From positions 1,296,188 through 1,360,187 of the forward strand of contig JAMPEV010000001.1 of NCBI GenBank assembly GCA_023664955.1: 64,000 nucleotides of DNA. The letters run 5' to 3'. Below the pieces are notes generated by a model that was not told the DNA's origin, did no database searches, and saw nothing but the letters and a program-made list of their open reading frames with translations. Positions 53,886 to 62,789 of this stretch are shown here, one piece after another. Source of the stretch: Duncaniella sp. Its GTDB lineage: Bacteria > Bacteroidota > Bacteroidia > Bacteroidales > Muribaculaceae. Position 1 is the stretch's first letter; every line of letters begins with the position of its first letter. The position numbers and the translations under genes are program-made.

Positions 53886-54565
53886 AGCTGTTTACTTTGC
53901 AGATAGGTTTTTATCGTGGTCGCCACATTGCCGTATTTGCGGTTGCCGGCAGCTGAGACCTTATTCTCGATTTCCTGCATCACTTCGATGATATCATCGG
54001 CTGACGCATTGTATCTGAGGTAGTTAAGTTCTCTGAGAGTTATCGGAGGGACTGACTTGGCGAATGTGGGAGCGTTTTCGGCCAGCAGACGGTCGAAGTT
54101 ACTGAGCCGCATCTCGTCATCTGTTGAAAGAGTCTCATCGTGTGTGCGTGTGTTACACACACTCTTGTGCTTTATCTTATTCTTACTCTTTATCTTTATA
54201 TTCTTATCCTCGGTCTTATCCTCGGTGTTATCCTCGGTGTTATCCACTTCTTTTCCGTAATACTCGCTGCTACCGTGGTGCTGGTTATTGCCTTTCGGAT
54301 TGTTTACTTTTGACACACTTCCACTTTCAGCTTTTTTCCGCGCGCTTTTTATCAGCGGAGCGATGGTTTTCCATGCTATCCTTGCGGCTTTGGATAATCT
54401 CTCTATCTCATCCTCGAAATCTTCCCCATACAAAAGGCTGCGGATTATGGCGCATCTAAGGATGTCGCCCTCCCTCTTTTTCAATATCGAAATCGCATCT
54501 TCCCACGATGCATAAAAGGTGCACTGGTTACGCACAAAGTCAGCTCTATTATCCGTGTTATTCAT
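53873..54565 (-). CDS. DUF6291-domain replication-associated protein
   Basis: I start at the ATG at 54565 (MNNTDNRADFV); the longer frame begins at a TTG inside the -7 element. The 230-residue product has an N-terminal DUF6291-like domain (FYASWEDAISILKKREGD to IAPLIKSARKKAE), a low-complexity linker with N/K-T-E-D repeats and lysines, and a C-terminal helical domain (PPITLRELNYLRY to TTIKTYLQSKQLW). Proteins with this layout sit next to DnaB-like helicases in phages and conjugative elements and may act as initiators or helicase loaders; this role is inference. No integrase, portal or relaxase lies nearby. Confidence 0.75.
   Translation of the reverse strand: MNNTDNRADFVRNQCTFYASWEDAISILKKREGDILRCAIIRSLLYGEDFEDEIERLSKAARIAWKTIAPLIKSARKKAESGSVSKVNNPKGNNQHHGSSEYYGKEVDNTEDNTEDKTEDKNIKIKSKNKIKHKSVCNTRTHDETLSTDDEMRLSNFDRLLAENAPTFAKSVPPITLRELNYLRYNASADDIIEVMQEIENKVSAAGNRKYGNVATTIKTYLQSKQLWEK
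54204..54247. repeat. 12-bp tandem repeat in the DUF6291 linker
   Basis: Units of [CG]TTATCCTCGGT repeat 3.6 times and encode four-residue N/K-T-E-D repeats on the minus strand. Copy-number changes keep the frame. Confidence 0.9.
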
Positions 54566-54592
54566 TGGCTTTAGAATTAAAAAGTTACACTG

Positions 54593-54600
54593 CAAAAGTA
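54593..54600 (-). promoter_or_regulatory. -7 element of the replication pair
   Basis: Minus-strand TACTTTTG, an exact TAnnTTTG match 28 bases before the ATG at 54565. Confidence 0.6.
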
Positions 54601-54604
54601 ATTA

Positions 54605-54619
54605 TTATCCGACGGATAA
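54605..54619. promoter_or_regulatory. 15-bp palindrome (operator candidate)
   Basis: TTATCCGACGGATAA is a perfect 7+1+7 inverted repeat located five bases upstream of the -7 element of the DUF6291 gene, in the spacer where a repressor would block polymerase. Confidence 0.6.
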
Positions 54620-54691
54620 AGCTGCGATAATGTCAAACCGTATAAAAACGGGACACACTCTCATTATTCGTAAATAAGTTTTGACAACTTC

Positions 54692-54723
54692 TTTGGTAAT
54701 TTGGTCAGGGTGATGTATCTTTG
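54692..54723 (+). promoter_or_regulatory. Promoter of the Omp85 lipoprotein gene
   Basis: TTTG (54692-54695), 20-base spacer, then TATCTTTG (54716-54723), a full consensus match. It places the transcript start after the first in-frame GTG at 54701 and supports the ATG at 54776. Confidence 0.75.
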
Positions 54724-54775
54724 CAAAGCGATTGCGAAGCCACATCACTTAGCATACCGCATCACATCTACAAAA

Positions 54776-57133
54776 ATGCAGTCTTTACGGCATCGCCACA
54801 TATATTATATTATAGTACTTTTGACATTGCTTTCGGCCCTGGCCGGATGCAATTCGGCTCGTCATGTGCCCGCAGGAGAATACTTGCTTGAGAGTGTGAG
54901 CATTAAAGTGGAGGGCGATGATGATATTTCAAGCCGGGATCTTGTCAATTATTTACGCCAAACACCTAATCACGAAGTACTTGGCTTTTGGAAACTGCAA
55001 CTCGGCACATATAATCTGTCAGGTGACGACACGACGAAATGGTACAATAGATGGGTGCGCCGAATGGGGCAACCCCCGGTAATATACCGTCAAGACCTCA
55101 CCGATGCATCAGTACGCCAGCTCGACCTTGCGTTGACCAACCGCGGCTACCTTGATGCCACCGTAGAGATTGACACAATAATGCGGCCCGATGAGAAAAA
55201 AATCGATGTCACCTACAAAGTGGTCACAGGTCTACCCCATCGAATCGTCACCATAGATTACGATATTCCCGACTCAGCCGTAGAGCGCATTATCCTCTCC
55301 GACTCCCTATTGTTTACCCTAAAGCCGGGTGATAAGTTCGACCGCGACAATCTTGACTCCGAGAGAGCCTTAATTACCCAGCGCCTTCGTAATCATGGCT
55401 ATTACTCGTTTAACAAAGAATACATCACCTTCACAGCTGATACCGCAGAGAATTCATTGGATGTCAATCTAACCATGACCGTGCGGCCACCGCGCCGAGG
55501 CATAGGCGACCATACTGTCATTGATTCCCTTTCATCCCATAGCCGCTACTATATCAACCGGGTATTCTTTGTGACTGATTCACGAGGAGGCAGTTCAGTG
55601 GCCGATATTAAATCCGAGGCCGTTGATACCGTATATTATAAAGATGTGACAATCCTTTATGGGAAAGACCATTATCTCACCCCATCATCCCTACAGGAAA
55701 AATGCTTCATAATACCGGGAGAACTTTATAAAGCCTCCGATGTCGACAGAACCTACGAATCGTTGAGCCGGTTAGGCATCCTCAAGTCTATTAACATCAT
55801 ACTCGAACCAATAGGGACCCTTGACGGAAACCAATGGCTTGACGCTTACATACTACTAAGCAGAAACAAGAAACAGTCAATAACTTTTGATGTCGAAGGC
55901 ACCAACTCAGAAGGCGACCTCGGATTCGGACTTGGCGCCACTTACCAACACCGCAACTTAGCAAAGGGATCCCAACTGCTTACTACCCGGCTGAGGATGA
56001 ACTACGAAAGCCTTTCAGGCAGCTTCAATGGACTCATCAATGACCGCTACACAGAATATGCCGCTGAAGTCGGCATCACTTTCCCAAAATTTGAATTCCC
56101 CTTCGCATCCCAGCGCGTAAAGCAGAGATTAAACGTGTCAACTGAATTCGCAGTATCGTTCAACTATCAAGAGCGTCCCGAATACACCAGAATCATAGCC
56201 GGAGCCGCCTGGAAATACAAATGGGTGAACCGTGAGAACACCCGCCGCCACAATTTCGACCTCCTCGACATAAACTACGTGTATCTGCCCGAGCGCACAC
56301 TCGACTTCCTTGACCAAATAGCCCCTGACAATCCACTGCTACGATACAGCTACGAGGACCATTTCATCATGAGCATGGCATACCGTTATTATTTCACCAA
56401 TAAGCGCATCCCCTCTACCCTGCTCCGCCGTTACACGCTCCAGCCTAAAGTCTACACAATCCGCACTTCGCTTGAAACTGCCGGAAACCTGCTTTATCTG
56501 CTCTCATCACTTTCAGGTGCAGAACGCCACGACGGAATGTATGAGCTATTTGGTATTAAATACTCACAATATGTGAAGGGCGAGATTGACTATGCCATCA
56601 CGCGTAACTTCGACAGCCGTCATTCTCTCGCATTCCATGTAGGCGGCGGCATAGGCGTACCCTACGGCAATTCGACAGTTCTCCCCTTTGAAAAGCGTTT
56701 CTATGCGGGAGGTGCCAACGGCGTGAGAGGATGGGGAGTACGCACCCTGGGGCCGGGCAGCTACAATTCACGCAACTCTGTGACTGACTTCATCAATCAG
56801 TGCGGCGACATACGTCTCGACCTCAGCCTTGAATACCGTGCCAAGCTTTTCTGGGTACTCGAAGGGGGCGCATTCGTTGATGCCGGGAATATATGGACAA
56901 TCCACGATTACGAAAATCAGCCCGGCGGTATGTTCCGATTCAACACATTCTGGAAGCAAATCGCCATGGCCTACGGAGTGGGACTGCGTTTTGATTTCAC
57001 ATACTTCCTCCTACGCCTTGACTTGGGTCTGAAAGCCTACAATCCGGCACGTGACCAAGAGCGATGGCCCATCATACATCCTGACTGGCATAGGGACGCA
57101 ACATTCCACTTTGCAGTAGGATATCCATTCTAA
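54776..57133 (+). CDS. BamA/TamA-family (Omp85) outer-membrane lipoprotein
   Basis: I start at the ATG at 54776 (MQSLRHRHIYYII) because the promoter lies at 54692-54723 and this start gives a good lipoprotein signal with lipobox ALAGC. The 785-residue product has periplasmic POTRA-like repeats (about 40-400) and a C-terminal Omp85 barrel. The barrel includes RFYAGGANGVRGWGVRTLGP, the conserved V-R-G-[WY] loop, and GGAFVDAGNIW, and ends TFHFAVGYPF. Lipidated Omp85 proteins of this size are common in Bacteroidetes and are distinct from the main BamA. A role in assembling or translocating outer-membrane proteins is likely. A HAD phosphatase gene follows after 50 bases. Confidence 0.88.
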   Translation: MQSLRHRHIYYIIVLLTLLSALAGCNSARHVPAGEYLLESVSIKVEGDDDISSRDLVNYLRQTPNHEVLGFWKLQLGTYNLSGDDTTKWYNRWVRRMGQPPVIYRQDLTDASVRQLDLALTNRGYLDATVEIDTIMRPDEKKIDVTYKVVTGLPHRIVTIDYDIPDSAVERIILSDSLLFTLKPGDKFDRDNLDSERALITQRLRNHGYYSFNKEYITFTADTAENSLDVNLTMTVRPPRRGIGDHTVIDSLSSHSRYYINRVFFVTDSRGGSSVADIKSEAVDTVYYKDVTILYGKDHYLTPSSLQEKCFIIPGELYKASDVDRTYESLSRLGILKSINIILEPIGTLDGNQWLDAYILLSRNKKQSITFDVEGTNSEGDLGFGLGATYQHRNLAKGSQLLTTRLRMNYESLSGSFNGLINDRYTEYAAEVGITFPKFEFPFASQRVKQRLNVSTEFAVSFNYQERPEYTRIIAGAAWKYKWVNRENTRRHNFDLLDINYVYLPERTLDFLDQIAPDNPLLRYSYEDHFIMSMAYRYYFTNKRIPSTLLRRYTLQPKVYTIRTSLETAGNLLYLLSSLSGAERHDGMYELFGIKYSQYVKGEIDYAITRNFDSRHSLAFHVGGGIGVPYGNSTVLPFEKRFYAGGANGVRGWGVRTLGPGSYNSRNSVTDFINQCGDIRLDLSLEYRAKLFWVLEGGAFVDAGNIWTIHDYENQPGGMFRFNTFWKQIAMAYGVGLRFDFTYFLLRLDLGLKAYNPARDQERWPIIHPDWHRDATFHFAVGYPF

Positions 57134-57183
57134 CATATTTCCCAACAGATTGAGCCGACTATCAGTAAATAGCAACAAAAACA

Positions 57184-57858
57184 ATGAAACATCTTATCAT
57201 ATTCGACCTTGACGGTACACTCCTCAACACTATCGAAGATCTCGGAGCAGCCACCAATTATGCCCTCCATGAATGCGGCTACCCGATTCACAATCTCTCC
57301 TCCTATCCCATGTTTGTGGGCAATGGAGTGTCACGCCTAATCGAGCGCTCCCTTCCGGAGGATGAACGTTCGGCAGAGAATGTGGCAAGATTACGTGAAA
57401 AATTCACCGTGTACTACGACGAGCATTGCGCTGATCTCACTAAGCCTTATCCCGGCATCATGGAGACTCTAAACACGCTTCAAGAAATGGGAGTCAGGAT
57501 GGCTGTGGCATCCAATAAATACCAATCCGCCGTAGAAAGGCTTATCGACCATTTCTTCCCGCAGATTGAATGGGCCGCCATTGAAGGACAGAAAGAAGGT
57601 GTGCCTGTGAAGCCCGACCCATCCATTGTCTTTGAAATCCTTGCAAAGTCTCCCACGAGGAAATCAAAAGTGCTTTATGTAGGCGACTCAGGCGTGGACA
57701 TGGAAACAGCGAGGAGAGCGTGTGTCGACTCCGCAGGTGTGACATGGGGATTCCGTCCGGTGAAAGAACTTCGCGACTACCATGCCGACAACATTGTGAA
57801 TTCACCCGAGGAATTAATCACGATCGTGAAACGCCCCGGTCTCGAACTTGATGTGTGA
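57184..57858 (+). CDS. HAD-superfamily phosphatase (phosphoglycolate-phosphatase-like)
   Basis: The 224-residue protein has HAD motif I DLDGTLLNT (Asp8/Asp10), motif II VASNKY, motif III Lys in KPDPSIVF and motif IV YVGDSGVDMETARRA, with an all-helical cap between motifs I and II (cap type C1). This is the Gph/PGP-like group that removes phosphate from phosphoglycolate or similar small substrates. The true substrate cannot be assigned. It follows the Omp85 gene by 50 bases and precedes the sensor kinase by 95 bases. Confidence 0.9.
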   Translation: MKHLIIFDLDGTLLNTIEDLGAATNYALHECGYPIHNLSSYPMFVGNGVSRLIERSLPEDERSAENVARLREKFTVYYDEHCADLTKPYPGIMETLNTLQEMGVRMAVASNKYQSAVERLIDHFFPQIEWAAIEGQKEGVPVKPDPSIVFEILAKSPTRKSKVLYVGDSGVDMETARRACVDSAGVTWGFRPVKELRDYHADNIVNSPEELITIVKRPGLELDV

Positions 57859-57953
57859 TAAATAATTCCCTAATATACCCTTTAATTCAACCATCACAAG
57901 CAGGTGACTCTCACTAAAGCCAGTCTATACCAACATTATAACCTCAACCTCTA

Positions 57954-60038
57954 ATGAAATCTACATTAAGAAATCTTATTTTTACTTGTTTTATTGCCTG
58001 TAACACCCTTACGGCTCTTTCCGATGAAATAGCCGACAGCTTATATGCCGAGCTCGAAAAAGCAGCCACGCCGGAAGATTCCATCAATATTATGGGTAAT
58101 CTCTTCGACGTCCTCCCGCGTCTCAACGCCACTCAGATGGCATGGAAGCTATATGATGTCGCCGAACGGTCAGACAATCATATCGTGGCATTAGAGATGA
58201 TTCGTAACCTCGCCAACCGAAGTGTGCGTAACGACAGCATCCTCTCCGACCTGTATCAGCGCGCAGAAACATTCCCGGAGTCGCCCGAACGGTTTGAAAC
58301 CCTTCTCTTTATAAACCTCCATCGCAACATTTATCAAACTTACTATGCGACTGAAGCAGAGAGCGACCGCCATCTTCGAGAGTCACTCGATAAAATCTCA
58401 AACAACCAGTCGCAGGATTTAGGGGAACAAATCACCTTACTACACTATATCTGTATGATGCTCGGCAAAAACTCGGCAGGTGAACTCCTGTCAATTTATT
58501 TAAGCCAGCTCAACAGCCTGATTGAACACCTACCACAATCAGCATTCGCTCTACGCAATGCCATAAATGTATTCACATCAGGAGCATATATCCAAAATGG
58601 AGAATACCAAAAGGCTGTCACCACCGACCTCCGACTCCTTGACGACATAACCGGCCTTGAGAAATACTATAAAAACAAAGGGAGAAAATACCGTTCCTAC
58701 GATGGCAGCAAATACGTAGTCTACGTCAGGCTCCTATCATGTTTCCAGGTACTTTCACAAGATGATATTGACAAATTCTACAGCCGCGCCATGAAGTATA
58801 AGGATCTTGATGATTCTGCCGCAAAGAACTATACCAGTTCACGCACACCCGACATCTATTACGCCATGGCCAAAGGGGACTACGCTAAAGCCCTTGAACT
58901 ACTCAAAAAGCACATTGACGCATACGAAAATGTGAATAAGCGACGCATTCTCACAAAATACATGATTGAGTGCGCCGAAAAAGTCAACGACACCGAAACG
59001 CTGCTCGCAGCTTCCCGTGAATACAACAACATGCTTGAAGAATACCTTAGGGAACGCAGCAATGAAAAGTATCGTGAACTTCAGGTAATTTATGATCTCC
59101 AGGACATCCGCGAACGAAACACTGAACTCGCCAAGGAAAAACGCCGCACCGAAGTGAAATGGCAACGCATATTCATAGCCATCATCTCTATAGCTCTCTT
59201 CATCCTTATCATTTCCGTGATATTCCTTTACATTTTATATCGTAAAAACCAAGAACTGGCACGTAACCGCGCCGAGGCCAATAAGAAACTCGTTTCAGAA
59301 AGTGAAAACCTCAAGCGGTCACGCAATGAGCTGGTACGTGCGAGAGACCAAGCCCAAAAGGCCAATGCGATGAAAACCGAATTCATAAAGAATATGAGCC
59401 ATGAGGTGAATGTGCCCGTCCAGGCGATAAATGAATACTGCAAACTCATAGTGGACTGCTCCGACTCCACAAATCGCAAATATCTCGAACATTTTGCCAA
59501 TCTCGTCTACCTCAACAGCGAGCTCCTGACCACCATCGTCAATGATGTGCTGCACCTGTCAGAGATAGAAAATTCATCATTGTCGATACATAGCCACGTG
59601 GTACACCTCAACTCAGTGTGCCAGACCGCCATTGACAGCATGCGCCACAGAGTTAACAAGGGAGTGGAAATCAAATTCGACCACAAGACACCTGATGTCG
59701 ACATTTTCACCGACCCGCAGCGCCTACAGCAAATCCTGCTTAATCTTCTCACTAACGCCGCCAAATTCACTGAGAAAGGACTGATTGAGTTAAGCTATGA
59801 ACTTGACAACAATCAGCAGAATGTCATACTATCCGTCACCGACACCGGTATCGGAATCAAGCCAGAGAATAAGAACAAGATTTTCGAGCGTTTTGTCAAA
59901 CTCGACGGTAACACACAAGGAGCCGGACTCGGTCTCACCATCGCCCGATTAGTGGCCAGACTAATGGGAGGGGATGTCACGCTTGACACCTCCTACACCC
60001 ATGGAGCCCGATTTAACATAACACTCCCAAGGAAATAA
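57954..60038 (+). CDS. Membrane sensor histidine kinase with TPR-like periplasmic domain
   Basis: The 694-residue protein has a signal-like N-terminal helix, a long periplasmic alpha-helical TPR-like region (about 25-395), one transmembrane helix (IFIAIISIALFILIISVIFL, about 405-425) and a coiled coil. The kinase core contains the H-box FIKNMSHEVNVP with His483, N-box LLNLLTNAAKF, G1 DTGIGI and G2 GAGLGLTIA. The protein ends after the ATPase domain, with no receiver or HTH domain fused. No response-regulator gene is adjacent, so it is an orphan kinase in this window. Its ligand and partner are unknown; the H-box has V instead of L after E (HEV), a mild variation. Confidence 0.92.
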   Translation: MKSTLRNLIFTCFIACNTLTALSDEIADSLYAELEKAATPEDSINIMGNLFDVLPRLNATQMAWKLYDVAERSDNHIVALEMIRNLANRSVRNDSILSDLYQRAETFPESPERFETLLFINLHRNIYQTYYATEAESDRHLRESLDKISNNQSQDLGEQITLLHYICMMLGKNSAGELLSIYLSQLNSLIEHLPQSAFALRNAINVFTSGAYIQNGEYQKAVTTDLRLLDDITGLEKYYKNKGRKYRSYDGSKYVVYVRLLSCFQVLSQDDIDKFYSRAMKYKDLDDSAAKNYTSSRTPDIYYAMAKGDYAKALELLKKHIDAYENVNKRRILTKYMIECAEKVNDTETLLAASREYNNMLEEYLRERSNEKYRELQVIYDLQDIRERNTELAKEKRRTEVKWQRIFIAIISIALFILIISVIFLYILYRKNQELARNRAEANKKLVSESENLKRSRNELVRARDQAQKANAMKTEFIKNMSHEVNVPVQAINEYCKLIVDCSDSTNRKYLEHFANLVYLNSELLTTIVNDVLHLSEIENSSLSIHSHVVHLNSVCQTAIDSMRHRVNKGVEIKFDHKTPDVDIFTDPQRLQQILLNLLTNAAKFTEKGLIELSYELDNNQQNVILSVTDTGIGIKPENKNKIFERFVKLDGNTQGAGLGLTIARLVARLMGGDVTLDTSYTHGARFNITLPRK

Positions 60039-60103
60039 AAGTGTGTCCGATAATTGCCATAATAGGGACCGGATTAAAATTTAATATCGGACACACACCA
60101 AAT

Positions 60104-60135
60104 TTTGCAAATGTTGACAAAAAACGTTAACTTTG
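60104..60135 (+). promoter_or_regulatory. Promoter of the C1B peptidase gene
   Basis: TTTG (60104-60107), 20-base spacer, then TAACTTTG (60128-60135), an exact match. The leader before the ATG at 60214 is about 70 bases. Confidence 0.75.
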
Positions 60136-60213
60136 CCAATGCTGAAATATGCGAACATCAAAAAACAATAATAAATCAACCATCAAATATATCGTTCAAC
60201 TTTAATCTTTAAC

Positions 60214-61623
60214 ATGAAACATCCCTATTTATTAGCAGCCGCAATGGTAACACTGGCTTTCATCCCAGGCTACGCTGCATCCGAAATCGACAAGGATGGA
60301 GGTATCTCACCCCAGGCCCTTGAACAGATTCGTAAGGCCTACGAAGCGACACCGGCCAACAAAGCTATCCATAATGCCTTGTCCAACAGTTCCATCGCTA
60401 TCCTCGCAATTAATTCTGACAATCAGAATAACTTCGATGATCATTTCTCACACAGAGTTCCAAGCAAGGGAATCACCAACCAGCGTTCATCAGGTCGCTG
60501 CTGGCTTTTCACCGGGCTTAACGTGCTTCGCGCCCAGATGATGGCCCAGCACAATCTCCCAAAGCTCGAACTTTCACAAAACTACAACTTCTTCTGGGAC
60601 CAGCTCGAGAAGTCCAACCTCTTCCTCCAAGGCATCATTGACACCGCCAACCGCCCCGATGACGACCGCACAGTGGATTGGCTCTTCTCAGCCCCCCTCT
60701 CCGATGGAGGCCAATACACCGGTATCGCTGACAATCTTATGAAATACGGTGTGGTGCCCATCGAAGTAATGGGAGAAACCGCAAGCAGCAAAAGCACTGC
60801 CACCATGCGCCAGCTTCTCAGCCTCCGCCTACGTGAAGACGGGCTTACACTCCGCAAGATGGCATCAGAGGGAGCCGGCAAGAAAGCCCTCAAGGATAAG
60901 AAAATTCAGATGCTCGGTGAAATCTACCGTATGCTCGCCCTCAACCTCGGCGAACCTCCCACAGAATTCACATGGACACGCCGCGACAAAGATGGCAAGG
61001 CAATCGAAACCAAGACCTACACCCCGCTGTCATTCTATAATGAATATGCAGGCAACGACCTCAAAAACGATTATATCATGTTCATGAACGACCCGACTCG
61101 TGAATATTACAAGAACTATGAAATCGAATTTGACCGCCACGCCTACGACGGCAAAAACTGGACATACGTAAATCTTCCCATCGAAGACATCAAGGAAATG
61201 GCCATAGCCTCTATCAAAGGTAACGACGCTATGTACTTCTCATGCGACGTGAAGAAATTCCTCGACCGTGACAAAGGATTGCTAGACCTCAACAACTTCG
61301 ACTACGACTCGCTTTTCGGCACCAAATTCGGCATGAACAAAGCTGAGCGTATCCGCACCCACTCAAGCGCATCATCCCACGCAATGACTCTCGTGGCAGT
61401 TGACCTCGACGACAATGGCAAAGCCAAGAAATGGATGGTTGAGAACAGCTGGGGCAACGGAGCCAACAATGGCCACCTCATCATGACTGACGACTGGTTC
61501 AACGAATATATGTTCCGCGTTGTTGTCAACAAGAAATATGTAGACCCGAAAATCCAGAAGATTCTTGAGCAGAAACCCATCGTACTTCCCCCATGGGATC
61601 CGATGTTTGCTGACGAAGAATAA
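60214..61623 (+). CDS. Exported C1B-family cysteine aminopeptidase (bleomycin-hydrolase type)
   Basis: The 469-residue papain-fold peptidase has catalytic Cys96 in SSGRCWLFTGLN, the histidine in SSHAMTLVAVD (about residue 388) and the asparagine in VENSWGNG (about 411). Its N-terminus is a signal peptide (LLAAAMVTLAFIPGYAASE), unlike cytosolic PepC and bleomycin hydrolase. The C-terminal region KILEQKPIVLPPWDPM contains the arm that in homologues blocks the active site and limits the enzyme to aminopeptidase action. It probably trims peptides in the periplasm. It is a monocistronic unit with its own promoter. Confidence 0.9.
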   Translation: MKHPYLLAAAMVTLAFIPGYAASEIDKDGGISPQALEQIRKAYEATPANKAIHNALSNSSIAILAINSDNQNNFDDHFSHRVPSKGITNQRSSGRCWLFTGLNVLRAQMMAQHNLPKLELSQNYNFFWDQLEKSNLFLQGIIDTANRPDDDRTVDWLFSAPLSDGGQYTGIADNLMKYGVVPIEVMGETASSKSTATMRQLLSLRLREDGLTLRKMASEGAGKKALKDKKIQMLGEIYRMLALNLGEPPTEFTWTRRDKDGKAIETKTYTPLSFYNEYAGNDLKNDYIMFMNDPTREYYKNYEIEFDRHAYDGKNWTYVNLPIEDIKEMAIASIKGNDAMYFSCDVKKFLDRDKGLLDLNNFDYDSLFGTKFGMNKAERIRTHSSASSHAMTLVAVDLDDNGKAKKWMVENSWGNGANNGHLIMTDDWFNEYMFRVVVNKKYVDPKIQKILEQKPIVLPPWDPMFADEE

Positions 61624-61671
61624 AAATTAAAAAAAGTTGCTATGAACATGATTTAGCAACGCACACACAGA

Positions 61672-61712
61672 ACAAAGGAGGTATGTAACCGAGAGCCACA
61701 TACCTCCTTTGT
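61672..61712. terminator. Terminator hairpin between convergent genes
   Basis: Perfect 15-base arms (61672-61686 and 61698-61712) around an 11-base loop, between the peptidase gene and the minus-strand YitT gene. T-tracts are weak on both sides. Confidence 0.65.
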
Positions 61713-61772
61713 CCTGTATAAAACCTGCAAAATGAAGTCAGAGATTAACACATTCTTAACGCATAGTCCGAT

Positions 61773-62693
61773 TTATCCATCGTATTTTACGATACTTTCT
61801 TTCCCCTTCTTAATCTTTAAAGTGTCAAACCCATTTCCGTAAACACATCTCACAAACGAGTTGGTGATATAGGCATTGGGATCCTCTTCTTTAATAATCC
61901 TATACATTTTGTAGGTATCCATCTCCCTGCACCACACAAGCATCAACTGACGGCCGGTCTTAGTCCAGAATCCCTCACAATCCCAAGTAGTCACCCCGCG
62001 GCCTGTCTCATGGGTGATTCTGTCAGCTATTCTTTCCCATTTGTCGGAGAGGATTATAAACTGGACAGTCTGATGCCCCTGCTCGAGGAACCTATCCGTG
62101 ATGTATGAATATAGGAAAATGGCAAGCCATCCGTAAATTATAGTCTCCGAACGAAGCTGCACACGTGCCTCCAAATCACCCTCAAAAGGCAAAAAGAACG
62201 ACAAAGCGACAAGAGTCATATCAATCGACATCATAACTCGCCCTACGCTCACGTCACTTATAGTTGACATGATAGCTGCCACTATATCAGTACCGCCGGC
62301 CGTTCCTTGGTGACTGTAATATACCCCTATTCCCATACCAATCATCACCGCACCTATCACCACGCTCATGGTGGGATCGGTGACAATTGCCGGATGAGAT
62401 GTGAAATAACCCTCCATACTTCCTATCATCAACGAAAGCGTAGTGGCACCGAATATAGTCCTCAGGACGAAACCTTTCCCGAGATACTTATAGCCGCCAA
62501 TGAGCAGAAGCACATTAGTGCCATACATAGTAACCGCCACGGGAACCACCCCTCCGGTTGCATAGAAGACAAGAGTGCCCAAACCGGCCATACCGCCAAT
62601 GACGACATGATGGGGCAAAATGAAAACACAAAAACCCAAGGCATAAATTGCCATGCCAAACACAATGAAAAGTAAATTCTTAACATCCTTCAT
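61773..62693 (-). CDS. YitT family membrane protein (DUF161 + DUF2179)
   Basis: I prefer the ATG at 62693 (MKDVKNLLFIVFGMA), which matches the usual YitT start; a farther ATG at 62738 adds 15 polar residues and lies upstream of a TATCTTTA near-promoter. The 306-residue product has about five or six transmembrane helices (ALGFCVFILPHHVVIGGMAG; TMSVVIGAVMIGMGIGVYYS) and a C-terminal cytoplasmic DUF2179 domain (VQFIILSDKWERIADRITHE, then RGVTTWDCEGFW). Function is not established; family members are widespread in Firmicutes and Bacteroidetes. Confidence 0.88.
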   Translation of the reverse strand: MKDVKNLLFIVFGMAIYALGFCVFILPHHVVIGGMAGLGTLVFYATGGVVPVAVTMYGTNVLLLIGGYKYLGKGFVLRTIFGATTLSLMIGSMEGYFTSHPAIVTDPTMSVVIGAVMIGMGIGVYYSHQGTAGGTDIVAAIMSTISDVSVGRVMMSIDMTLVALSFFLPFEGDLEARVQLRSETIIYGWLAIFLYSYITDRFLEQGHQTVQFIILSDKWERIADRITHETGRGVTTWDCEGFWTKTGRQLMLVWCREMDTYKMYRIIKEEDPNAYITNSFVRCVYGNGFDTLKIKKGKESIVKYDG

Positions 62694-62789
62694 TGTCTGG
62701 GAACGACTGCTACAAATCTGCGATAAAGATAGTGACATTCTTCATGATATTTAATGGTATTCTTTTTAATCTGAACGGAGCGGAATCAT

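Noticed and set aside
54131-54165. GT/AC-rich alternating stretch as a Z-DNA or regulatory element
   Set aside because: It falls within the coding linker of the DUF6291 gene and is explained by its codons; no other support.
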